DNA from: Coccinella septempunctata
Taxonomy: Eukaryota; Arthropoda; Insecta; Coleoptera; Coccinellidae
DNA length: 64,000 bases
Direction: 5' to 3'
Assembly (NCBI RefSeq): GCF_907165205.1
Contig: NC_058194.1
Span: 2,542,824-2,606,823 of the forward strand
Shown: positions 12,901-23,582 of the stretch, in pieces
Position numbering within the stretch: position 1 is the first letter of the stretch
Layout: every line of letters begins with the position of its first letter
The notes under the pieces: generated by a model
What the model was told of the DNA's origin: nothing
The model's database searches: none
Seen by the model: the letters and a program-made list of their open reading frames with translations, nothing else
Position numbers and translations under genes: made by a program

Positions 12901-13306
12901 TTCGAAAACCTATATTTTCATGATGAACTTTCAAATATCCGACGTTGTTTAAAGAAAAATCGAATTTATTGTTTTTCCATTTTTCCTTTTCCAGTTCAAT
13001 TTGAACTGCTCTCTGGAGTGCAATTCTCTATCAAATCATCAACTGTTAGGTTTGGTTGAATCAAAAAAGTAAGTACTATACACTCCATATCCTAAGACAG
13101 TAGTAGGACACCCTGATTTTTATGCAGAGGAGCAAATAGGTCATTTTAGGGGGGTCTAAGCCCTTGCTCATTTTTGACCCAAAAAATAGAGATTTTCTAT
13201 AGTTAGTTGTTGAGCTGGAATGGAAGCCTTATCAATGCTGATTACGAAACCGGAAATCCTAATTGGATCAGACGAATATAACAAGAGATATTGCAGATTG
13301 AAATTT
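3946..13306 (+). repeat. 9361-bp higher-order repeat unit (19 monomers)
   Basis: The offset 9361 links 1-3945 to 9362-13306, which defines a 19-monomer period. The unit has internal structure. Sequence from about 3946 to 5990 recurs from about 7888 to 9933 (offset ~3942, 8 monomers). Sequence from 1 to about 990 recurs at 5419 onward (offset 5418, 11 monomers), and 8 + 11 = 19. A dimer of 986 bp is visible at 6270-6667 versus 7256-7653. Most of this unit recurs at about 51035-60090 with offset 47117, changing to 47116 after a 1-bp homopolymer difference near 9011. Confidence 0.85.
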
Positions 13307-16300
13307 GCAACTTTTGAAAAATGACATATCCAAAATGAAAATCTGAACGGTGAGAGATGGGCTTTCAGGAATACTTGCTATAGATTCAGCATATTCGAAA
13401 ACCTATATTTTCATGATGAACTTTCAAATATCCGACGTTGTTTAAAGAAAAATCGAATTTATTGTTTTTCCATTTTTCCTTTTCCAGTTCAATTTGAACT
13501 GCTCTCTGGAGTGCAATTCTCTATTGAACCATCAACTGTTAGGTTTGGTTGAATCAAAAAAGTAAGTACTATACACTCCATATCCTAAGACAGTAGTAGG
13601 ACACCCTGATTTTTATGCAGAGGAGCAAATAGGTCATTTTAGGCGGGTCTAAGCCCTTGCTCATTTTTGACCCAAAAAATCGAGATTTTCGATATTTAGT
13701 TTATGAGCTGGAATGGAAGCCTGATCAATGCTGATCACGAAACCAGAAATCCAAATTGGATCAGACGAATATAACAAGAGATATTGCAGATTGAAATTTT
13801 CAACTTTTGAAAAATGACATTTCCAAAATGAAAATCTGAACGGTGAGAGATAGGCTTTTGAGAATGCTCGCAATGGATTCAGCTTATTTGAAAACCTATA
13901 TTTTCATATCAAACTTTCAAATATCTGGCTTCGTTTAAAAAAAAATCGAATCTATTGTTTTTCCATTTTTCATTTTCCAGTTCACTTTGAACTGCTCTCT
14001 GGAGTGCAATTCTCTATTGAATCATCAACTGTTAGGTTTGGTTGAATCAAAAAAATAAGTTCTATACACTCCATATCCTAAGACAGTAGTAGGACACCCT
14101 GATTTTTATGCAGAGGAGCAAATAGGTAATTTTAGGGGGGTCTGAGCCCTTGCTCATTTTTGACCCAAAAAATCGAGATTTTCGATATTTAGTTGTTGAG
14201 CTGGAATGGAAGCCTGATCAATGCTGATTACGAAACCGGAAATCCCAATTGGATCAGACGAATATAACAAGAGATATTGCAGATTGAAATTTGCAACTTT
14301 TGGAAAATGACATTTCCAAAATGAAAATCTGAACAATGAGAGATAGGCTTTTGAGAATGCTTGCAATGGATTCAGCTTATTTGAAAACCTATATTTTCAT
14401 ATCAAACATTCAAATATCTGAATTCGTTTGAAAAAAAAATCGAATTTATTGTTTTTCCATTTTTCATTTACCAGTTCACTTTGAACTGCTCTCTGGAGTG
14501 CAATTCTCTATTAAATCATCAACTGTTAGGTTCGGTTGAATCAAAAAAGTAAGTTTTATACACTCCATATCCTAAAACAGTAGTAGGACACCCTGATTTG
14601 TATGCAGAGGAGCAAATAGGTCATTTTAGGGGGGTCTAAGCCCTTGCTCATTTTTGACCCAAAAAATCGAGATTTTCTATATTTAGTTGTTGAGCTGGGA
14701 TGGAAGCCTCATCAATGCTGATTTCGAAACCGGAAATCCCAATTGGATCAAACGAATAAAACAAGAGATATTGCAGATTGAAATTTGCAACTTTTGAAAA
14801 ATGACATTTTCAAGCTGAAAATCTGAACGGAGAGAGATAGCCTTTCAGGAATACTTGCTATAGGTTCAGCATATTCGAAAACTTATATTTTCATGATGAA
14901 CTTTCAAATATCGGACGTTGTTCAAAAAAAAAAATCGAATTTATTTTTCTTCCATTTTTCATTTTCCAGTTCACTTTGAACTGCTCTCTGGAGTGCAATT
15001 CTCTATTGAATCATCAACTGTTAGGTTTGGTTGAATCAAAAAAGTGAGTACTATACACTCCATATCCTAAGACAGTAGTAGGACACCCTGATTTTTATGC
15101 AGAGGAGCAAATAGGTCATTTTAGGGGGTCTAAGCCCTTGCTCATTTTTGACCCAAAAAAATCGAGATTTTCGATATTTAGTTGTTGAGCTGGAATGGAA
15201 GCCTGATCAATGCTGATTACCAAACCGGAAATCCCAATTGGATCGGAGGAATATAACAAGAGATATTGCAGATTGAAATTTGCAACTTTTGAAAAATGCC
15301 ATTTTCAAGCTGAAAATCTGAACGGAGAGAGATAGCCTTTCAGGAATACTTGCTATAGGTTCAGCATATTCGAAAACTTATATTTTCATGATGAACTTTC
15401 AAATATCGGACGTTGTTTGAAGAAAAATCGAATTTATTGTTTTTCCATTTTTCATTTTCCAGTTCAATTTGAACTGCTCTCTGGAGTGCAATTCTCTATT
15501 GAATAATCAACTGTTAGGTTTGGTTGAATCAAAAAAGTAAGTACTATACACTCCATATCCTAAGACAGTAGTAGGACACCTGATTTTTATGCAGAGGAGC
15601 ATATAGGTCATTTTAGGGGGGTCTAAGCCCTTGCTCATTTTTGACCCAAAAAATCGAGATTTTCTATATTTAGTTGTTGAGCTGGGATGGAAGCCTTATC
15701 AATGCTGATTTCGAAACCGGAAATCCCAATTGGATCAAACGAATAAAACAAGAGATATTGCAGATTGAAATTTGCAACTTTTGAAAAATGACATTTCCAA
15801 AATGAAAATCTGAACAGTGAGAGATAGGCTTTTGGGAATGCTCGCAATGGATTCAGCTTATTTGAAAACCTTTATTTCCATATCAAACTTTCAAATATCT
15901 GGCTTCGTTTAAAAAAAAAAAAACGAATCTATTGTTTTTCCATTTTTCATTTTCCAGTTCACTTTGAACTGCTCTCTGGAGTGCAATTCTCTATTGAATC
16001 ATCAACTTTTAGGTTTGGTTGAATCAAAAAAGTAAGTACTATACACTCCATATCCTAAGACAGTAGTAGGACACCCTGATTTTTATGCAGAGGAGCAAAT
16101 AGGTCATTTTAGGGGTGTCTAAGCCCTTGCTCATTTTTGACCCAAAAAATCGAGATTTTCTATAGTTAGTTGTTGAGCTGGAATGGAAGCCTTATCAATG
16201 CTGATTACGAAACCGGAAATCCCAATTGGATCAGACGAATATAACAAGAGATATTGCAGATTGAAATTTGCAACTTTTGAAAAATGACATTTCCAAAATG

Positions 16301-17366
16301 AAAATCTGAACGGTGAGAGATAGGCTTTCAGGAATACTTGCTATAGATTCAGCATATTCGAAAACCTATATTTTCATGATGAACTTTCAAATATCCGACG
16401 TTGTTTAAAGAAAAATCGAATTTATTGTTTTTCCATTTTTCTTTTTCCAGTTCAATTTGAACTGCTCTCTGGAGTGCAATTTTCTTTTGAATCATCAACT
16501 GTTTAGTTTGGTGGAATCAACAAAGTAAGTATCATACACTCCATATCCTAAGACAGTAGTTGAACTTCCTGATTTTCAGGCAGAAGAGCAAATAGGTCAT
16601 TTTAGGGGGGTCTAACCCCTTGCTCATTTTTGACCCAAAAAATCGAGATTTTCGATATTTAGTTTTTGAGCTGAAATGGAAGCCTTATCAATGCTGATTA
16701 CGAAACCGGAAATCCCAATTAGATCAGACGAATATAACAAGAGGTATTGCAGATTGAAATTTTCAACTTTTGAAAAATGACATTTCCAAAATGAAAATCT
16801 GAACGGTGAGAGATAGGCTTTCGAGAATGCTCGCAATGGATTCAGCTTATTTGAAAACCTATATTTTCATGATAAACTTTCAAATATCTGACTTTGTTTG
16901 AAAAAAAATCGAATTTATTTTTTTTCCATTTTTCATTTTCCAGTTCACTTTGAACTGATCTCTTGAATGCAATTCCCTATTGAATCATCAATTGTTAGGT
17001 TTGGTTGAATCAAAAAGTAAGTATTATACACTCCATATCCTAAGACAGTAGTAGCACACCCTGATATTTATGCAGAGGAGCAAATAGGTCATTTTAGGGG
17101 GTCTAAGCCCTTGCTCATTTTTGACCAAAAAAATCGAGATTTTCGATATTTAGTTTCTGAGCTGGAATGAAAGCCTTATCAATGCTGATTACGAAACCGG
17201 AAATCCGAATTGGATCAAACGAATATAACAAGAGATATTGCAGATTGAAATTTTCAACTTTTGAAAAATGACATTTCCGAAATGAAAATCTGAACGGTGA
17301 GAGATAGGCTCTTGGGAATGCTCGCAATGGATTCAGCTTATTTGAAAACCTATATTTTCATATCAA

Positions 17367-17375
17367 ACTTTCAAA
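17367..17375 (+). repeat. Target-site duplication, left, RTE-like copy 1
   Basis: ACTTTCAAA occurs immediately before the insertion and again at 18479-18487 immediately after it. An uninterrupted monomer contains this string once, in ATCAAACTTTCAAATATCTGG, which confirms that the second occurrence was made by the insertion. Confidence 0.88.
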
Positions 17376-18478
17376 CATGGAAACCCATATCACTTTTGTA
17401 GATCTTCAGAAGGCCTATGACACTGTCTTGTTATCTAGACTATGGCAAATCCCTAAACACTCCAATATAAACTACAGATACATAGAGGCACTACAGGAAC
17501 TATATAGAGGATCTAAATCAAGAGTGAAGATAGGAAAATTTCTAACAAAGGAGTTCGCAGTCACAAAGGGATTGAGACAGGGCTGCTGCATTTCACCAAC
17601 ACTTTTTAAAATTTATGTGGCAGCCTGCCTGAAAAGATGGAAAAGAAAGATACGAGGGATGGGGATAGAACTGAAGGATAATTATATTTATACCCTACAA
17701 TTTGCAGACGATCAGGCGATTCTTGCTGGAGACCAAGAGGATATGGAGTATATGGTACGTAAACTTGTGGAGGAGTACAATGAATGGGGCTTAACAGTTA
17801 ACCTGGAGAAGACGAAGTACTTGAGGATAGGTGGTCCGCCTGGTTTTCTGGATCTTGAAAACGGGCATCGCATATCTGGCTGTCGGGACTATGTCTATTT
17901 GGGAGTACGATTCGACGAGAGCGAAACAGACATAGGAGAGATTGAAAGGAGAATAACTTCCGCAAAAAAAATGATAGGATGTCTCAACAGTGTGCTATGG
18001 AGTGGAGAAATAACCAAAAGTAGAAAGTTTCAAATTTACGAGACCATGATCAAATCTTCACTCATATATGGTTCTGAAACCTGGAGAATTCCAGAAAGGT
18101 TGAAATCGAGAATAGAAGCTGTTGAGATGGACGCGATAAGAAGATCGCTCAGAATTTCCAGAAGAGACCGGATACGAAATGAAGAAGTGAAGACAAGAAT
18201 GGAAATTGAGGGGACCACTTGGCAAGACATAGAGGTGAAACAGCTCACATGGTTCGGTCATGTTAAGAGGATGCAAGATAATCGTCTTCCTAAACAAGTT
18301 CTGGAATGGCAGCCACAGGGTCGACGAAAGAGAGGCAGACCTAAACTAGAATGGCCGAAGGCCATCGAAAAATTCATGAGTGCCAGACAATTAACAGCAG
18401 AAGATTGCGGACTGCGACACCGATGGAAATTAGGCGTCGGACAACGTCGTAAGACGTTATAAACCGGCATATATATAT
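17376..18478 (+). mobile_element. 5'-truncated RTE-like non-LTR retrotransposon, copy 1
   Basis: A 1103-bp insertion interrupts a satellite monomer and is flanked by perfect 9-bp repeats ACTTTCAAA. Base composition is visibly less AT-skewed than the satellite. It holds the 3' half of a reverse-transcriptase ORF, starting inside RT motif A. The 3' end follows only 16 bp after the stop codon and is an (AT)n tract, ACCGGCATATATATAT. A very short 3' UTR with a simple repeat, 5' truncation and a target-site duplication are all typical of RTE-group elements. The clade assignment is inferred from these features and the protein motifs. Confidence 0.88.
17377..18462 (+). CDS. Partial reverse transcriptase, RTE-like, C-terminal 361 residues (copy 1)
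   Basis: This encodes the C-terminal part of a non-LTR retrotransposon polyprotein whose role was target-primed reverse transcription. RT motif A is at residues 7-15 (FVDLQKAYD, aspartates 9 and 15). GLRQGCCISPTLF is at 65-77. The catalytic FADD box is at 109-112 and YLGVRF at 174-179. The C-terminal region has WFGHVKRM at 292-299 and RGRPK at 319-323, common in RTE and related insect elements. The apurinic-like endonuclease, RT fingers and all N-terminal motifs are absent, so the product cannot mobilise itself. The ATG is a fortuitous codon one base inside the insertion junction. There is no internal stop or frameshift, suggesting a young insertion. It differs from the copy at 37728 at residue 200 (I here, R there). 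Confidence 0.85.
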   Translation: METHITFVDLQKAYDTVLLSRLWQIPKHSNINYRYIEALQELYRGSKSRVKIGKFLTKEFAVTKGLRQGCCISPTLFKIYVAACLKRWKRKIRGMGIELKDNYIYTLQFADDQAILAGDQEDMEYMVRKLVEEYNEWGLTVNLEKTKYLRIGGPPGFLDLENGHRISGCRDYVYLGVRFDESETDIGEIERRITSAKKMIGCLNSVLWSGEITKSRKFQIYETMIKSSLIYGSETWRIPERLKSRIEAVEMDAIRRSLRISRRDRIRNEEVKTRMEIEGTTWQDIEVKQLTWFGHVKRMQDNRLPKQVLEWQPQGRRKRGRPKLEWPKAIEKFMSARQLTAEDCGLRHRWKLGVGQRRKTL

Positions 18479-19306
18479 ACTTTCAAATATCTGGCTTCGT
18501 TTAAAAAAAAAATCGAATCTATTGTTTTTCCATTTTTCATTTTCCAGTTCACTTTGAACTGCTCTCTGGAGTGCAATTCTCTATTGAATCATCAACTGTT
18601 AGGTTTGGTTGAATCGAAAAGTAAGTATTATACACTCCATAACCTAAGACAGTAGTAGGACGCTCTGATTTGTATGCGGCGGAGCAAATAGGTCATTTTA
18701 GGGGGTCTAAGCCCTTGCTCATTTTTGACCCAAAAAAATCGAGATTTTCGAAATTTAGTTGTTGAGCTGGAATGGAAGCCTGATCACTGCTGATTACGAA
18801 ACCGGAAATCCCAATTGGATCAGAGGAATATAACAAGAGATATTGCAGATTGAAATTTGCAACTTTTGAAAAATGCCATTTTCAAGATGAAAATCTGAAC
18901 GGAGAGAGATAGGCTTTCAGCAATACTTGCTATAGGTTCAGCATATTCGAAAACCTATATTTTCATGATGAACTTTCGAATATCGGACGTTGTTTGAAGA
19001 AAAATCGAATTTATTTTTTTTCCATTTTTCATTTTCCAGTTCAATTTGAACTGCTCTCTGGAGTGCAATTCTCTATTGAATCATCAACTGTTTAGTTTGG
19101 TGGAATCAACGAAGTAAGTATCATACACTCCATATCCTAAGACAGTAGTTGAACTTCCTGATTTTCAGGCAGAAGAGCAAATAGGTCATTTTAGGGAGGT
19201 CTAACCCCTTGCTCATTTTTGACCCAAAAAATCGAGATTTTCGATATTTAGTTTTTGAGCTGAAATGGAAGCCTTATCAATGCTGATTACGAAAACGGAA
19301 ATTCCA
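18479..19306 (+). repeat. Satellite, direct orientation, between RTE-like copy 1 and inverted block
   Basis: The satellite resumes in phase with the second ACTTTCAAA (18479-18487). It holds one class A-like monomer with GAATCGAAAAGTAAG, then a class B monomer with AACGAAGTAAGTATC. It ends in CCAATTG at the inversion junction. No gene is seen. Confidence 0.93.
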
Positions 19307-20823
19307 ATTGCGAGCATTCTCGAAAGCCTATCTCTCACCGTTCAGATTTTCATTTTGGAAATATCATTTTTCAAAAGTTGAAAATTTCAATCTGCAATAT
19401 CTCTTGTTATATTCGTTTGATCCAATTCGGATTTCCGGTTTCGTAATCAGCATTGATAAGGCTTCCATTTCAGCTCAACAACTAAATATCGAAAATCTCG
19501 ATTTTTTGGGTCAAAAATGAGCAAGGGCTTAGACCCCCCTAAAATGACCTATTTGCTCCTCGGCATAAAAATCAGGGTGTCCTACTACTGTCTTAGGATA
19601 TGGAGTGTATAGTACTTACTTTTTCGATTCAACCAAACCTAACAGTTGATGATTCAATAGAGAATTGCTCTCCAGAGAGCAGTTCAAAGTGAACTGGAAA
19701 ATGAAAAATGGAAAAAAAATAAATTCGATTTTTTTTTTTAACAAAGTCAGATATTTGAAAGTTTATAATGATAATATAGGTTTTCAAATAAGCTGGATCC
19801 ATTGCGAGCATTCCCAAAAGCCTTTCTCTCACCGTTCAGATTTTCATTTCGGAAATGTCATTTTTCAAAAGTTGAAAATTCCAATCTGCAATATCTCTTG
19901 TTATATTCGTCTGATCCAATTGGGATTTCCGGTTTCGTAATCAGCATTGATAAGGCTTCCATTTCAGCTCAAAAACTAAATATCGAAAATCTCGATTTTT
20001 TGGGTCAAAAATGAGCAAGGGGTTAGACCCCCCTAAAATGACCTATTTGCTCTTCTGCCTGAAAATCAGGAAGTTCAACTGCTGTCTTAGGATATGGAGT
20101 GTATGATACTTACTTTGTTGATTCCACCAAACCTAACAGTTGATGATTCAATAGAGAATTGCACTCCAGAGAGCAGTTCAAAGTGAACTGGAAAATGAAA
20201 AATGGAAAAACAATAAATTCGATTTTTTTTTTAAACAAAGTCAGATATTTGGAAGTTTATCATGAAAATATAGGTTTTCAAATAAGCTGGATCCATTGCG
20301 AGCATTCTCGAAAGCCTATCTCTCACCGTTCAGATTTTCATTTTGGAAATGTCATTTTTCGAAAGTTGCAAATTTCAATCTGCAATATCTCTTGTTATAT
20401 TCGTCTGATCCAATTGGGATTTCCGGTTTCGTAATCAGCATTGATAAGGCTTCCATCTCAGCTCAAAAACTAAATATCGAAAATCTCGATTTTTTGGGTC
20501 AAAAATGAGCAAGGGGTTAGACACTCCTAAAATGACCTATTTGCTCTTCTGCCTGAAAATCAGGAAGTTCAACTACTGTCTTAGGATATAGAGTGTATGA
20601 TACTTACTTTTTCGATTCAACCAAACCTAACAGTTGATGATTCAATAGAGAATTGCACTCCAGAGAGCAGTTCAAAGTGAACTGGAAAATGAAAAATGGA
20701 AAAAAAATAAATTCGATTTTTTTTTTTAACAAAGTCAGATATTTGAAAGTTTATCATGAAAATATAGGTTTTCAAATAAGCTGGATCCATTGCGAGCATT
20801 CTCGAAAGCCTATCTCTCACCGT
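19307..20823 (-). repeat. Inverted satellite block, three monomers (copy 1)
   Basis: Here the satellite reads as its reverse complement: ATTGCGAGCATTC, TCTCACCGTTCAGATTTTC and ACTTACTTT run on the + strand. The left junction joins direct CCAATTG to inverted ATTGCGAGC and shares ATTG (19307-19310). The right junction joins inverted TCTCACCGT to direct AATATAACAAGAG at 20823/20824. Exon-like cassettes lie on the minus strand here, for example at 19620-19693. With flanking direct monomers, this forms long inverted repeats able to pair over several hundred bases. Confidence 0.93.
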
Positions 20824-23552
20824 AATATAACAAGAGATATTGCAGATTGAAATTTTCAACTTTTGAAAAATGACATCTCCGAAATGAAAATCTGAACGGT
20901 GAGAGATAGGCTTTTGGGAATGCTCGCAATGGATTCAGCTTATTCGAAAACCTATATTTTCATATCAAACTTTCAAATATCTGGCTTCGTTTAGAAAAAA
21001 ATCGAATCTATTGTTTTTCCATTTTTCATTTTCCAGTTCACTTTGAACTGCTCTCTGGAGTGCAATTCTCTATTGAATCATCAACTGTTAGGTTTGGTTG
21101 AATCAAAAAGTAAGTATTATACACTCCATATCCTGAGAGAGTAGTAGGACACCCTGATTTTTATGCGGAGGAGCAAATAGGTCATTTTAGGGGGTCTAAG
21201 CCCTTGCTCATTTTTGACCCAAAAAATCGAGATTTTCGATATTTAGTTGTTGAGCTGGAATGAAAGCCTGATCAATGCTGATTACGAAACCGGAAATCCC
21301 AATTGGATCAGAGGAATATAACAAGAGATATTGCGGATTGAAATTTGCAACTTTTGAAAAATGCCATTTTCAAGATGAAAATCTGAACGCAGAGAGATAG
21401 GCTTTCAGGAATACTTGCTATAGGTTCAGCATATTCGAAAACCTATATTTTCATGTTGAACTTTCAAATATCGGACGTTGTTTGAAGAAAAATCGAATTT
21501 ATTTTTTTTCCATTTTTCATTTTCCAGTTCAATTTGAACTGCTCTCTGGAGTGCAATTCTCTATTGAATCATCAACTGTTTAGTTTGGTGGAATCAACAA
21601 ATTAAGTATCATACACTCCATATCCTAAGACAGTAGTTGAACTTCCTGATTTTCAGGCAGAAGAGCAAATAGGTCATTTTAGGGAGGTCTAACCCCTTGC
21701 TCATTTTTGACCCAAAAAATCGAGGTTTTCGATATTTAGTTTCTGGGCTGGAATGGAAGCCTAATCAATGCTGATTACGAAACCGGAAATCCCAATTGTA
21801 TCACACGAATATAACAAGAGATATTGCAGATTGAAATTTTCAACTTTTGAAAAATGACATTTCCGAAATGAAAATCTGAACGGTGAGAGATAGGCTTTTG
21901 GGAATGCTCGCAATGGATTCAGCTTATTTGAAAACCTATATTTTCATGAAAAACTTTCAAATATCTGACTCTGTTTGAAAAAAAAATCGAATTTATTTTT
22001 TTTCCATTTCTCATTTTCCAGTTCACTTTGAACTGCTCTCTGGAGTGCAATTCTCTATTGAATCATCAACTGTTAAGTTTGGTTGAATCAAATAGTAAAT
22101 AATATACACTCCATATCCTAAGACAGTAGTAGGACACCTTGATTTTTATGCAGAGGAGCAAATAGGTCATTTTGGGGGGTCTAAGCCCTTGCTCATTTTT
22201 GACCCAAAAAATCGAGATTTTCTATATTTAGTTGTTGAGCTGGAATGGAAGCCTTATCAATGCTGATTACGAAACCGGAAATCCCAATTGGATCATACGA
22301 ATATAACAAGAGATATTGCAGATTGAAATTTGCAACTTTTGAAAAATGACATTTCCAAAATGAAAATCTGAACAGTGAGAGATAGGCTTTCGAGAATGCT
22401 CGCAATATATTCAGCTTATTTGAAAACCTATATTTTCATATCAAACTTTCAAATATCTGAGTTCGTTTGAAAAAAAAATCGAATTTATTGTTTTTCCATT
22501 TTTCATTTTCCAGTTCACTTTGAACTGCTCTCTGGAGTGCAATTCTCTATTGAATCATCAACTGTTCAGTTTGGTGGAATCAACAAAGTAAGTATCATAC
22601 ACTCCATATCCTAAGACAGTAGTTGAATTTCCTGTTTTTCAGGCAGAAGAGCAAATAGGTCATTTTAGGGAGGTCTAACCCATTGCTCATTTTTGACCAA
22701 AAAATCGAGATTTTCGATATTTAGTTTTTGAGCTGAAAAGGAAGCCATATCAATGCTGATTACGAAACCGGAAATCCCAATTGGATCAGACGAATATAAC
22801 AAGAGATATTGCAGATTGAAATTTTCAACTTTTGAAAAATGACATTTCCAGAATGAAAATCTGAACGGTGAGAGATAGACTTTTGGGAATGCTCGCAATG
22901 GATTCAGCTTATTTGAAAACCTATATTTTCATATCAAACTTTCAAATATCTGGCTTCGTTTGAAAAAAAATCGAATCTATTGTTTTTCCATTTTTCATTT
23001 TCCAGTTCACTTTGAACTGCTCTCTGGGTGTGCAATTCTCTATTGAATCATCAACTGTTAGGTTTGATTGAATAAAAAAGTAAGTATTATACACTCCATA
23101 TCCTAAGACAGTAGTAGGACACCCTGATATTTATGCAGAGGAGCAAATAGGTCATTTTAGGGAGGTCTAACCCCTTGCTCATTTTTGACCCAAAAAATCG
23201 AGATTTTCGATATTTAGTTTCTGAGCTGGAATGGAAGCCTGATCAATGCTGATTACGAAACCGGAAATCCCAATTGGATCAGACGAATATAACAAGAGAT
23301 ATTGCAGATTGAAATTTTCAACTTTTGAAAAATGACATTTCCGAAATGAAAATCTGAACGGTGAGAGATAGGCTTTTGGGAATGCTCGCAATGGATTTAG
23401 CTTATTTGAAAACCTATATTTTCATATCAAACTTTCAAATATCTGGCTTCGTTTAAAAAAAAATCGAATCTATTGTTTTTCCATTTTTCATTTTCCAGTT
23501 CACTTTGAACTGCTCTCTGGAGTGCAATTCTCTATTGAATCATCAACTGTTA
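20824..23552 (+). repeat. Satellite, direct orientation, before CR1/Jockey copy 1
   Basis: About 5.5 direct monomers. Two carry disabled donor motifs: AACAAATTAAGTATC near 21600 and CAAATAGTAAATAAT near 22090. The block ends in the middle of an exon-like segment at ATCAACTGTTA, where the retroelement is inserted. No gene is seen. Confidence 0.93.
23548..23552. repeat. Probable short target-site duplication, left, CR1/Jockey copy 1
   Basis: TGTTA precedes the insertion here and recurs at 26484-26488, where the satellite resumes as TGTTAGGTTTGG. Five bases is short and could be partly coincidental. The right side also has an extra TTGTTAGG nearby, so the exact 5' boundary of the element is uncertain by about 10 bp. 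Confidence 0.55.
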
Positions 23553-23582
23553 TAATAATAATAATAATAATAATTTAATAAT
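23553..23582 (-). repeat. 3' microsatellite tail of CR1/Jockey copy 1
   Basis: An (ATT)n tract on the element strand, TAATAATAATAA on +, marks the 3' terminus. The matching tail at 45898-45927 has the same length but two substitutions (TTATAA near its start and TTCAATAA later). This is the most divergent short stretch of the paired insertions. Confidence 0.8.

Larger units (their letters stand above)
1..17375 (+). repeat. ~493-bp satellite array, direct orientation, left block
   Basis: About 35 head-to-tail monomers of one AT-rich unit. Landmark GTAAG sites fall at 261, 753, 1244, 1737, 2230, 2722, 3215, 3708, 4201 and 4694, giving steps of 491-493 bp. Each monomer holds, in order: a GAAATTTTCAAC-like segment, TGAACGGTGAGAGATAGG, an A-run of 7-13 followed by TCGAAT, a pyrimidine tract ending in TTTTCCAG, a 73-74-nt segment, GTAAGT, a G-run with TCTAA, and GAAACCGGAAAT. 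Two main variants alternate. Class A has GAATCAAAAAAGTAAGT and TTTTATGCAG. Class B has GGTGGAATCAACAAAGTAAGT and GATTTTCAGGCAG. No conventional gene is seen. Confidence 0.97.

Noticed and set aside
18036..18470. Minus-strand frames of 70-79 codons inside the RTE-like element, and their duplicates at 38387-38821
   Set aside because: They are antisense shadows of the reverse-transcriptase ORF, without recognisable domains.
18463..18478. (AT)n tract as a promoter or independent microsatellite
   Set aside because: It is the 3' terminus of the RTE-like insertion, directly before the target-site duplication.
19665..20434. ATG-started frames of about 91 codons in the inverted block (19665-19940 and 20159-20434)
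   Set aside because: They are satellite read in reverse orientation, created by the inversion, and contain the same translated satellite seen elsewhere. There is no homology or codon bias suggesting a gene.
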